Shown here: positions 1 through 6,983 of the stretch, piece by piece
How positions within the stretch are numbered: position 1 is the stretch's first letter
How the letters are laid out: every line of letters begins with the position of its first letter
Assembly: GCA_035761505.1 (NCBI GenBank)
Contig: DASTQX010000080.1
Location: 1 to 31,272, forward strand
Length of the DNA: 31,272 nucleotides
Reading direction: 5' to 3'
From: JAIVJM01 sp035761505
GTDB taxonomy: Bacteria > Acidobacteriota > Blastocatellia > Pyrinomonadales > Pyrinomonadaceae
Notes under the pieces: model-generated
What the model was told of the DNA's origin: nothing
The model's database searches: none
The model's input: only the letters and a program-made list of their open reading frames with translations
Program-made: the position numbers and the translations under genes

Positions 1-1756
1 ACACGTCGGCGTAAGAGTCGTGGACGGTGTTGGCCGGGACGGTGTAGGCCGCGCGGCGGATGCCGTTGGGATTCCCCGTCGAGTACTCGCCGACCGCGCC
101 GTCGCCGTTCAGGGTGGCGGCCCAGTAGTCAGACCAGCCCTCGCCCATCGCGCCCGACTGTGTGCCCGAGAGCGCGGTCGAGCCGTTGCCGATGAGCCGG
201 TTCGAGATGCCGTGGCCGTACTCGTGGAAGACCACGTCGCCGTCCATCGAGCTGTCGCGGTCGGGGTTGGGCGAGGTGAAGATGTACTGCTGCATGCGCG
301 GGCGCTGGCCGTCGGGCGGCGTGGCGAAGTTCGCGTTGTTCGTGCCGGAGCCGTCCTGCGCCTCGGCCCTCACGGAGTCAGCGCCGATGCCGCCGCGACC
401 GAAGTTGTTGGTCTGGAAGTTGCGCGCCGTCTCCGTGAACCCTAAGTTGTAGGAGAAGTCGTGCATGATGTTGTTGTAGTAGAAAAGGTTCGTCACGACC
501 GCCGCCTGCTGCGTGCGCGGGTCAACCGTGGTCGAGAAGGGGAAGGTAAAGTTCTGGTTCGCCGCGAAGGCGTGGCCGTTCGAGAGGCCGGTCGTGTTGT
601 TGGCGTCCGGCGCGTTGTCGGCGTTGGTGTCGAGGTAGGCTTCGACGTTGTTGCCGGTCGTCACCGTGGAAGTCCCCAGCCAACCGGCGGAGGTGTTGAT
701 GGTGGTGTCGCCGAGGAAGGAGACGAGCACGCGCGCGCCCTTGTCCGGGGCTTCGGTGTAGACCGTGCCCTGCGCCTGATGCACGTAGAGGTTGTGGCGC
801 ATGAGCAGTTCGCCCGTGTGCGCGTCAACCAAAAGCTCGTACCACTCGTCGGGGCCGACATCGGCATAGACGTGCCACGCGAGCCGCGCCGCGTCGCCCA
901 CGCGCACGACGTTCAACTCGGAGAGCACTTCCTCAAGGCCCGTGTCCAGAGGGTTGGCGAACGACGAGGACTCGCCTTTGGAGTCGCGCCCGCGCGTCTC
1001 GGCGAAAGAGGGGAGCACTTCCCTGCCCGCGTGCTCGAAGGCTTTGGCGATGCCCTGCGCTTCGCTGAGGGTCGGCTTGAGCTTGACGGTCTGGCCGTCG
1101 AGGAGGAAGCCTTCGCGGACGGAGAGGACTTCGCCGTCCTTGTTGACGGCCACTTTAACCTCGCCCTCGAAGACCTTGATGCCGCCGACGGTCTGCGAGT
1201 ATTCGAGGAAGGAGGTGCCGGAGTCGTTGTCTTCCTTGTTGAGCTTGAGGGCGCTCGACGCCGACGCGGGGAAGAGCCCGGCCTGCCGCCGGAGGAACTT
1301 GCGCGCAATGTTATCGGGGAGGTCGGCCTGTGGCTCGGAGAGCGTCGCGCCTTCGATGAAGAAGTTCTTCATCGAGCCCGTCTCGTTGGCGATGGCGCGG
1401 AGGTTGCGGCCCGCGTCGGGGCGGCTCGCGCGGAACTTCTCGACTGCCGAGGCGCGTGCCTGCCGCGCCTGCTGCGACTTGAGGAGGTTGGGGATGGCGA
1501 TGGCGGCGCTCGGCGCGTCTTCCACGACGCTGACATCCGAGTCCGTGAACTCGCCTTTATCAACGAGGCGGATGTCGAAGTTCGGGAGCGTCGGCCTGAG
1601 CCGCGCGCCGCCCGCGCCCATGTCACCATTGCTGGTTTCGATCTGGCCTTTGTCGGATGCGCCCGGCTGCTGCTGCGCGCCCGACGGCGCAAAGGGGAAC
1701 ATCGAAGCGGCTATCAGGGCAAAGCCCACTAAGCCGACGAGCAATCTCTTACGCAT
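1..1756 (-). CDS. Secreted M36 (fungalysin-type) zinc metalloprotease, N-terminal part
   Basis: Reading right to left, the frame is open for 585 codons and runs off the window edge, so the C-terminus is missing. The ATG at 1756 is preceded by GGAGGG about nine bases upstream. Residues 1-28 form a signal peptide (MRKRLLVGLVGFALIAAS then an AQ cleavage region). Residues of about 140-330 look like FTP and PepSY propeptide domains, which normally fold and inhibit the enzyme until secretion. The catalytic part carries HEYGH (residues 511-515, zinc-binding His511/His515, catalytic Glu512) followed by GEGWSD with the third zinc ligand Glu539, the spacing expected of family M36. By family knowledge it is exported and degrades extracellular protein. 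Residues near 84-93 read AAIAIPNLLK, identical to a pilin segment in this same window, which is odd for a propeptide. Confidence 0.93.
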   Translation of the reverse strand, partial: MRKRLLVGLVGFALIAASMFPFAPSGAQQQPGASDKGQIETSNGDMGAGGARLRPTLPNFDIRLVDKGEFTDSDVSVVEDAPSAAIAIPNLLKSQQARQARASAVEKFRASRPDAGRNLRAIANETGSMKNFFIEGATLSEPQADLPDNIARKFLRRQAGLFPASASSALKLNKEDNDSGTSFLEYSQTVGGIKVFEGEVKVAVNKDGEVLSVREGFLLDGQTVKLKPTLSEAQGIAKAFEHAGREVLPSFAETRGRDSKGESSSFANPLDTGLEEVLSELNVVRVGDAARLAWHVYADVGPDEWYELLVDAHTGELLMRHNLYVHQAQGTVYTEAPDKGARVLVSFLGDTTINTSAGWLGTSTVTTGNNVEAYLDTNADNAPDANNTTGLSNGHAFAANQNFTFPFSTTVDPRTQQAAVVTNLFYYNNIMHDFSYNLGFTETARNFQTNNFGRGGIGADSVRAEAQDGSGTNNANFATPPDGQRPRMQQYIFTSPNPDRDSSMDGDVVFHEYGHGISNRLIGNGSTALSGTQSGAMGEGWSDYWAATLNGDGAVGEYSTGNPNGIRRAAYTVPANTVHDSYADV

Positions 1757-2241
1757 TTATTCAATCCCTCCGTCAGTGGTTGAGGTAAGGCAACAGGTCG
1801 CCCGAAAGTCGCACAAGCCTTGTGGTCTTGGCCGTTTGAGGATTGCCTTAGCGGTCTCGTCTTGCGACGTACACGTGCGCCGCGCAAACCCGCCCCGTCG
1901 CGGTCGCGATGCCGGAGGCGTGAGACTACGCACAGCAGCGCCTTGTTACCCGACCGTGGCTGACCGAGCCTCTGGTCGCTGGACGCGTGGCGTAGTTATT
2001 TTACTGACTGGCCTTTTGAGGAATGGGCAAGAAACCGCTGCCGTCGTCTAACTCTGTCCGAAGTGGGGCGTAGAGTACCAAATTCCGACGCCGTTGTTAA
2101 GGTCGAAAGTGACCGCCGAGAAGTTTTGCGGGAAGCCCCGAACGCCGGGGGCTTTTGTTATCATCCCGCCGTGAGACGCTGGCCCCTCTCGCTCTCCGGC
2201 GCGGACAAGTTTTCTTTATCACTCCTGAGGACGGTTGACGG
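1757..2241. other. Divergent intergenic region between the M36 protease and the YcaQ-like gene
   Basis: This 485-base stretch separates two divergently transcribed genes and should hold both promoters. I could not pick a convincing -35/-10 pair on either strand. No RNA gene was recognised. The only clear structure is the hairpin with a T tract listed at 2133-2159. Short open frames across the region have no family resemblance. Confidence 0.6.
2133..2159 (+). terminator. Intrinsic terminator-like hairpin in the leader of the YcaQ-like gene
   Basis: AAGCCCC (2133-2139) pairs with GGGGCTT (2148-2154) and is followed by TTTTGTT. No plus-strand gene ends upstream of it, and the next gene starts 83 bases downstream, so it either ends an unseen transcript or sits in a leader as an attenuator. 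Confidence 0.5.
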
Positions 2242-3471
2242 ATGAAGCCTTTGAGGTTGACGGAAGCACGCGCGCTGATGCTCGCCGCGCAGGGGCTCTT
2301 GCGCCGCCCCGCGAAGAGGGCGACGAAGGGCGCAGTGCTCCGCGCCGTGCGGCACATGGGCGCGCTCCAGATAGACACCATCAACGTCGTCGCGCGCAGC
2401 CCGTACCTCGTGCTGTGGAGCCGCCTCGGCGAGTACGACGCCGACTGGCTCGGAGAGCTTCTGGCCGAAGGCAAGCTCTTTGAATACTGGTCGCACGAGG
2501 CGTGCTTTCTTCCCGTCGAGGATTACCCGCTCTACCGCCACCGGATGCTCGACGCGGAGTCGCAAGGCTGGCACTACTCGAAGGCTTGGGTCGAGGCGCA
2601 CCGGCTCGAAGTCTCGGCGCTGCTCGACTACGTGCGCGCGCGCGGGGCCGTGCGCGCCGCCGACTTCGAGCGCACGGACGGGAAGGCCGGAGGCTGGTGG
2701 GAGTGGAAGACCGAGAAGCGTGCTTTGGAGATGCTCTTCACGGCGGGCGAGTTGATGATCGCGCGGCGGCAGAACTTTCAGCGCATCTACGACCTGCGCG
2801 AGCGCGTCCTGCCCGCGTGGGACGACCGGCAACTTCCTTCACTTGAAGAGACGCGGCGCGCGCTGGCGCTCAAGGCCGTCCGCGCTCTGGGCGTGACGCA
2901 GGCCGCGTGGGTCGGCGACTACTTCCGCACGGAGAAGCGGGAGACGAAGGCGACCGTCGCGGCGCTCGCCGCCGAGGGTCTGCTGCTCGCGGTCGAGGTC
3001 GAGGGCTGGAAAGAGCCCGCTTACGTCCATCCCGACAACCTCAAGCTTCTGCGCGAGGTCGCCGCGGGCAAACTCGAACCGGAGTTGACGACGCTGCTCT
3101 CGCCCTTCGACCCTCTGGTCTGGGATCGCGCACGCGCGCGCGCCGTGTTCGGCTTCGACTACCGGCTCGAATGTTACACGCCCGCGCCGAAGAGGCTCTA
3201 CGGCTACTTCACTCTTCCCCTTCTGCGTCGCGGCGCGCTCGTCGGGCGCTTGGATGCGAAGGCGCACCGCAAGCAAGGCGTCTTTGAAATCAAGTCGCTC
3301 CACGTCGAGCCGGGCGTGGCGGCAGATGAAGCGCTCGCCCAAGACCTCGCCCCAGCGATACGCGAGTGCGCCGCGTGGCATAAGACGCCTGAGGTGCGCG
3401 TCCTCCGCTCCGAGCCGAAGAGTTTCGCCACGCTCCTGCGGAAGTTAACAGAGCGCGTGGCAAGACTGTAG
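2242..3471 (+). CDS. ycaQ: YcaQ/AlkZ-type winged-helix DNA glycosylase (HTH_42 family)
   Basis: The 409-residue product matches the usual length of Escherichia coli YcaQ (about 410). Residues 1-100 resemble the start of the HTH_42 (formerly DUF1006) family, including MGALQIDTINVVARS, which gives the QxD motif (Gln43, Asp45) characteristic of the YcaQ/AlkX branch rather than the QxQ of AlkZ. Members are monofunctional DNA glycosylases that unhook interstrand crosslinks and remove bulky alkylated bases; the protein is cytoplasmic. The ATG is supported by GAGG about 11 bases upstream. The gene stands alone, divergent from the M36 protease and convergent with the hybrid kinase. Its TAG stop lies inside the stem of a hairpin. 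The family call is firm; the exact substrate is inferred from relatives. Confidence 0.88.
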   Translation: MKPLRLTEARALMLAAQGLLRRPAKRATKGAVLRAVRHMGALQIDTINVVARSPYLVLWSRLGEYDADWLGELLAEGKLFEYWSHEACFLPVEDYPLYRHRMLDAESQGWHYSKAWVEAHRLEVSALLDYVRARGAVRAADFERTDGKAGGWWEWKTEKRALEMLFTAGELMIARRQNFQRIYDLRERVLPAWDDRQLPSLEETRRALALKAVRALGVTQAAWVGDYFRTEKRETKATVAALAAEGLLLAVEVEGWKEPAYVHPDNLKLLREVAAGKLEPELTTLLSPFDPLVWDRARARAVFGFDYRLECYTPAPKRLYGYFTLPLLRRGALVGRLDAKAHRKQGVFEIKSLHVEPGVAADEALAQDLAPAIRECAAWHKTPEVRVLRSEPKSFATLLRKLTERVARL

Positions 3472-3498
3472 GGGCAGGTTTGTCCCGCCCCTACAGTC
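3464..3498. repeat. Perfect 12-bp inverted repeat overlapping the YcaQ stop codon (REP-like)
   Basis: GACTGTAGGGGC (3464-3475) pairs perfectly with GCCCCTACAGTC (3487-3498) around an 11-base loop. The stop codon TAG (3469-3471) is inside the left arm. Similar GTAGGGGC-type hairpins occur as dispersed elements in several bacterial genomes, so a mobile REP/MITE-like origin is possible. It has no T tract. Confidence 0.7.
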
Positions 3499-3555
3499 AA
3501 CGCCCACGTCGAATTTGTGAGACTGATTCTTAGTGTGAACGGAGCGGAGTGAGAA

Positions 3556-3587
3556 GACACGCCAACGTCCGGCGCGTCTCTCTTTTT
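3556..3587 (+). terminator. Probable terminator downstream of the YcaQ-like gene
   Basis: GACACGCC (3556-3563) pairs with GGCGCGTC (3571-3578) with one mismatch, then TCTCTTTTT follows. It lies in the short gap between two convergent genes, just before the stop of the hybrid kinase at 3593. Confidence 0.5.
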
Positions 3588-3592
3588 CGGCG

Positions 3593-5470
3593 TCAGACGG
3601 TGAGCATGTCGCGCGCCGCTTTGCGTTGGGAAATCTCTTGGACGAGGGTCGTGATGCGCTCGACGCTGAAGGGCTTGGGGATGACCCAGTCGGCCTTCGC
3701 GGCGGTCTGCTCTTCGGCGCTCACGGCGTCGCCCCAGCCCGTGATGACCGCCAGAGGGATGTGCTCGTCGTGCTCGCGGATGTAGCGCGCCAGCTCCCAG
3801 CCGCTCATGCCGGGCAGGCCCACGTCCGTCAGCACGGCGTCGAACTCCTGCGCGTCGAAGAGCGACAGCGCCTCGTGGCCGTCCGCCGCCAAAGCGACCT
3901 CGCAGCCATCCAGATGCAGGATGTCCGAGAGCAACTCGCGCACGTAGTCTTCGTCGTCCACCACCAGAATCTTGAGGCCGTCGCGCGCGTGCGCGGGGGC
4001 CGAGGCGGCTGCCGCCGTGGGCGCGGGCAGAGTCGCGCCGCTCGCCACCGGGAACCTGATGCGGAAGGTCGTGCCGCGCCCGACTTCCGACTCGACCTCG
4101 ACCGTCCCGCCGTGGCGCGTGACGATGCCGTAGCTCACCGAGAGCCCAAGGCCCATCCCCGCCTGCCCCTTCGTCGTGAAGAACGGGTCGAAGATGCGGA
4201 GCCGCACCTCGTCGCTCATCCCGATGCCGGTGTCGCTGATCGAGATGATGACCTCGCCGCCGACCCTCTCGGTCGAGAGTGTGAGCCGCCCGCCGTCGGG
4301 CATCGCGTCCACGGCGTTGAAGACCATGTTGACGAGGACTTCGCGCAACTCACCGGCGTCGCCCATGATGGAGGTGTTCGCGCCGATGCGGCGGTTGAGC
4401 GTGATGTGGACGTTCTGCGCCTCGGCGCGATCCTTCCAGCGCGGGCGCGTAATCTCGCCGACCTCGATCATCAACTGGTCAACGTCAATCGGCTGGAAGT
4501 CCTGATCGCGTCGCTGGCGTGCGAAGTCCTGAATACGCTTGACGGTCTTCGCGCCGTCCTCGGCGGTCTGGATGATGATGTTGAGCCCGCGCCGAATCTC
4601 TTCGGGCGTCTGCGCCGAGAGCAGCAGTTGCGCGCGCGCCAGAATCCCCGTCAGGGTGTTGTTGAAGTTGTGCGCTACGCCCGACGCCAGCTCGCCCAGC
4701 GCCGAGAGCTTCTCGATCTGCGCGTAGTGCTCGCGCATGCGGTCGCGCTCGGCCTGCTCAGCCTGCGACGCCGAAGCCTCGATGTTCTTCAGATAAGTCC
4801 GGTAGGTGAGGTAGATGATGAGGATAATGGGCGTCGTCAAAAGCACGTAGTACGGGCCGTAGTGGGCGACGATTCTGGAAGTGAGCCCCGCCGCCGAAGC
4901 CCCCGCAAGGTACGTAATCGAAGACCAGAGGTAGTACCTGCTCCAGGTGTGATAGATGCTCTGCTCCCGCTTGATGGCCGTGAAGACGGCGGCGAGCCCG
5001 GAGTTTGCGATGTATTGCACGAGCGCCATCATGCAGATGGCCGCGAGGAAGCTCGGCAAGTTATCCGAAAGCGGCAACTCCGGAATCGGCCCGAATTTCC
5101 AGCGCACGGCGGCCCCGGAGACGAAGGTCGAGAGCGCCATGATGGCCCCGTTGACCGCGATGGTCTTGGGCTTCTGGCGGTAAGGCAGCGACGAATAGAT
5201 GCCTTCGGCGGCGGCGAGGAAGACGGCGGCCTCGACACCGTAGAACAGCATGACCAGAAAGATGAAGGTGTCGGAGACCGTGATGTGGCCGCTGTAGTTT
5301 GGGATGCCGATGGCGAAGCGCGAGCTAAAGAGGATCGCCAGAATGGAGAGCAGGAAGAAGGTTAAGTCCAGATGAGCCAGCGGGACGCTGTAGATGCAAT
5401 AAAGCAGAACCCCGACGCCGCCCGCAATGACGACCCGGCTGTAAGTTTCGAGGATGCGACTTCTATTCAT
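3593..5470 (-). CDS. Membrane-bound hybrid sensor histidine kinase with C-terminal receiver
   Basis: The 625-residue protein starts with about seven hydrophobic segments between residues 12 and 225, forming a membrane input domain I cannot name. A coiled linker (230-255) leads to the kinase core: H-box VAHNFNN with phospho-acceptor His267, N-box Asn385, G1 box DTGIGM (413-418), F region FDPFFTTK and G2 box GMGLGLS (439-445). A proline/alanine linker (475-497) precedes a receiver domain (499-612) with acidic pocket Asp505/Asp506, phospho-acceptor Asp549, Thr577 and Lys599. All catalytic residues are present. It should autophosphorylate and pass phosphate to its own receiver; since no output domain follows, the end target is presumably another protein. 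It is transcribed alone, with no obvious Shine-Dalgarno before ATG 5470. Confidence 0.9.
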   Translation of the reverse strand: MNRSRILETYSRVVIAGGVGVLLYCIYSVPLAHLDLTFFLLSILAILFSSRFAIGIPNYSGHITVSDTFIFLVMLFYGVEAAVFLAAAEGIYSSLPYRQKPKTIAVNGAIMALSTFVSGAAVRWKFGPIPELPLSDNLPSFLAAICMMALVQYIANSGLAAVFTAIKREQSIYHTWSRYYLWSSITYLAGASAAGLTSRIVAHYGPYYVLLTTPIILIIYLTYRTYLKNIEASASQAEQAERDRMREHYAQIEKLSALGELASGVAHNFNNTLTGILARAQLLLSAQTPEEIRRGLNIIIQTAEDGAKTVKRIQDFARQRRDQDFQPIDVDQLMIEVGEITRPRWKDRAEAQNVHITLNRRIGANTSIMGDAGELREVLVNMVFNAVDAMPDGGRLTLSTERVGGEVIISISDTGIGMSDEVRLRIFDPFFTTKGQAGMGLGLSVSYGIVTRHGGTVEVESEVGRGTTFRIRFPVASGATLPAPTAAAASAPAHARDGLKILVVDDEDYVRELLSDILHLDGCEVALAADGHEALSLFDAQEFDAVLTDVGLPGMSGWELARYIREHDEHIPLAVITGWGDAVSAEEQTAAKADWVIPKPFSVERITTLVQEISQRKAARDMLTV

Positions 5471-5770
5471 AGGTACGGCGGACGGCGGCGCGTTAAAAGG
5501 CGGTGCGCGAGGCTCGACGCGACCCCGCCGTCTCTGTACTCAGTCTAGGGGTTTTGGCCGGACGGCGTCAAAGGTTTCCGCCCGCGCGGCGCGTGTGAGG
5601 CGCGCTCGTGACCGGGCGTTTGACGAACCGGCGCGCATCCCGTGGGCGGCGGGGCGCGAAGTCTTCCACGCCTCCCTAAAACGCACGCGGGGGCAGTTAC
5701 TTCCCTTCAAGTAACTGCCCCCACCTGAGACAAAAGCCGAGTTGTGCTGCTCTGCGTCGCCGAAGCCCTC
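5471..5770. other. Intergenic region upstream of the hybrid kinase
   Basis: This 300-base gap lies between the start of the hybrid kinase and the end of the repeat protein, both on the minus strand. It should contain the kinase promoter, which I could not assign. The only clear element is the 14-bp inverted repeat at 5689-5722. Short open frames here look random. Confidence 0.5.
5689..5722. repeat. Perfect 14-bp inverted repeat downstream of the repeat protein
   Basis: GGGGGCAGTTACTT (5689-5702) and AAGTAACTGCCCCC (5709-5722) are exact reverse complements around a 6-base loop. It begins about 49 bases past the stop of the minus-strand gene ending at 5771. No T tract flanks it on either side, so it may be a Rho-type 3' end stabiliser, or a REP-like element rather than an intrinsic terminator. 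Confidence 0.75.
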
Positions 5771-6544
5771 TCAGTTCCCGGAGAAGGGACTCACGTGCAC
5801 GACGGTGTTGCTGATGCTGAGCCCGTCGCCGGTCACGATGGCCCCCACGACCGTGAGATTCTCACCCGTGATGACGCCGTCCACGACCTGAACGTTATCG
5901 CCCGTCACCACGCCGCCGCTGATCCGGAGATTGCTGGAGGCCGTGAGTTCGCCGCTGATGATGACGCCGCCCGTCGCCGCGACCTCGCCACTGATGATGA
6001 CACCGCCCGTGTCGGAGTCCTCGCCACTGATGATGACGCCACCCGTGTCGGCGACTTCACCGCTAATGATGACACCACCCGTGTCGGCGACTTCGCCGCT
6101 AATGATGACGCCGCCGCTGTCGGCGACTTCACCACTGATGATGACGCCGCCGCCGTCGGCGATTTCGCCACTGATGATGACGCCGCCGGTGCACGGGTTA
6201 AACTCGGCCTCCGTGGTCTGGATGCCGCCGGCGTCCGTCTGCGTCAGGGTGCCGAGCGCGGTGCTGTCCACGACTCGCACGTTGCCCGCGAACACGCCGT
6301 CCACGGCCACGCCGTTGACCGTCACGCCGCTGGCGCTGATCTGGCCGCCGCTGACCGACGCCTCGGAGACTCCGACCACGCCCTCGACGGGGACGGAGTT
6401 AGAGCAGGGTGAGGACGTTTCGTTGGTTTGCGCCTGCGCGCCGCCGACGACGCCGAAACCAGCCACGTCGGCGACGAGGATGCCAATAGCCACAGAGAGC
6501 GACATCAGCAGTGACACCGCAGGGGAGAGAAAGTTACGTTTCAC
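5771..6544 (-). CDS. Secreted repeat protein with seven 12-residue VIISGE repeats
   Basis: I do not recognise a named family. The 257-residue product has a signal peptide (1-38, ending GGAQAQ). The mature part is short-side-chain rich, almost free of Lys and Arg. Residues 120-205 carry seven consecutive 12-residue units of the form VIISGEVADTGG, varying mainly at the three residues after SGE. Flanking segments (60-118 and 206-250) keep a looser pattern of alternating Val/Ile with Gly turns, such as VQVVDGVITGENL. Such periodicity suggests a beta-solenoid or stacked beta-strand fibre; that is inference. Cys47 and Cys118 could form a disulfide outside the cytoplasm. The start ATG 6544 has GGAGG upstream. 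A good promoter lies 187 bases upstream, giving a long leader. A cell-surface or matrix structural role is the simplest guess. Confidence 0.8.
   Translation of the reverse strand: MKRNFLSPAVSLLMSLSVAIGILVADVAGFGVVGGAQAQTNETSSPCSNSVPVEGVVGVSEASVSGGQISASGVTVNGVAVDGVFAGNVRVVDSTALGTLTQTDAGGIQTTEAEFNPCTGGVIISGEIADGGGVIISGEVADSGGVIISGEVADTGGVIISGEVADTGGVIISGEDSDTGGVIISGEVAATGGVIISGELTASSNLRISGGVVTGDNVQVVDGVITGENLTVVGAIVTGDGLSISNTVVHVSPFSGN
5930..6187 (-). repeat. Seven in-frame 36-bp tandem repeats inside the secreted protein
   Basis: The repeat period is 36 bases, matching 12 codons. The core ctgatgatgac on the plus strand (VIIS) recurs almost unchanged, while the third-position bases in the rest of each unit differ. 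The conserved frame and synonymous differences show selection on protein, not a CRISPR or neutral satellite. Confidence 0.85.
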
Positions 6545-6586
6545 TGAAAACCTCCGATTGAGAAGACAAATCTGTTTGAATTTTAA

Positions 6587-6604
6587 GTAGATGCGAACAT
6601 CTAC
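6587..6604 (-). promoter_or_regulatory. UUCG-loop hairpin in the leader of the repeat protein
   Basis: On the minus strand, GTAGATG and CATCTAC form a perfect 7-bp stem closed by a TTCG loop, about 43 bases before the start codon. It may stabilise the leader or influence translation; no known riboswitch family was recognised. Confidence 0.55.
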
Positions 6605-6730
6605 CCGCCGTGAGGATGGAGCACAACACGCCTTTAATTCCCAAGTTATGTTTTTGTATGACTGAAGGAAATTAATAACAGGTCGGGTGACCGGTCCTCA
6701 ACTCAAAGTTGATACCCCAAGTCGGCGCGC

Positions 6731-6759
6731 ACTGTACTGCATCTGGCATTAGTTGTCAA
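6731..6759 (-). promoter_or_regulatory. Sigma-70-type promoter for the secreted repeat protein
   Basis: On the minus strand TTGACA (6759-6754) and TACAGT (6736-6731) are separated by exactly 17 bases. The predicted start near 6724 gives an untranslated leader of about 180 bases to the ATG at 6544. The surrounding DNA is AT-rich compared with the window. Confidence 0.7.
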
Positions 6760-6820
6760 CCCTTTTATTTACAATAGTTATGTAAAGAAGTTTTAACACT
6801 GCAAAGGAATTGGCAGTTTC

Positions 6821-6837
6821 TTGGCACATCCTCGGCA
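6821..6837 (+). promoter_or_regulatory. Possible sigma-54 (-24/-12) promoter
   Basis: TTGGCACA at 6821-6828 matches the -24 element and the essential GG-N10-GC spacing is met (GG 6823-6824, GC 6835-6836). The -12 element reads CGGC rather than TTGC, so the match is imperfect. It points at the hairpin at 6882-6920. Confidence 0.35.
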
Positions 6838-6847
6838 AACTCTCCGC

Positions 6848-6920
6848 CGAAGCGTGCCCACTTCCGACCGTAAACGAAAGTGCCCGCAGCCTTTAATGTA
6901 AAGGCTGCGGGCATCTTTTT
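6848..6920 (+). ncRNA. Candidate small RNA between a sigma-54-like promoter and a strong terminator
   Basis: No plus-strand gene lies between 3471 and this point, yet a 13-bp stem with a following T tract ends here. A possible -24/-12 promoter lies about 55 bases before the stem. The implied transcript is about 70 bases, with no convincing reading frame. The hairpin could equally serve only the minus-strand htrA gene, so this is tentative. Confidence 0.3.
6882..6920. terminator. Strong intrinsic terminator, probably bidirectional
   Basis: GCCCGCAGCCTTT (6882-6894) pairs perfectly with AAAGGCTGCGGGC (6900-6912) around a 5-base loop. On the plus strand it is followed by ATCTTTTTAA. On the minus strand the following ACTTTCGTTTAC is only moderately T-rich. 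It lies 64 bases past the htrA stop. Confidence 0.8.
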
Positions 6921-6983
6921 AACGACTCTCTCTATCGCTTTCGCTCGCCGGTATGAAGTCGGGGCGGCTGTCTCCGACCGCAT

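Noticed and set aside
3626..5365. A 579-codon plus-strand frame opposite the hybrid kinase
   Set aside because: It is antisense to a kinase with intact motifs; its sequence is Arg/Asp/Val-rich shadow typical of high-GC DNA.
5930..6187. Regular 36-bp repeats suggesting a CRISPR array
   Set aside because: The repeats have no distinct spacers and lie wholly inside one reading frame with synonymous differences, so they are protein repeats.
6765..6983. A 72-codon minus-strand frame starting at the htrA stop
   Set aside because: It runs straight through the terminator hairpin, has no ribosome site and no family resemblance.
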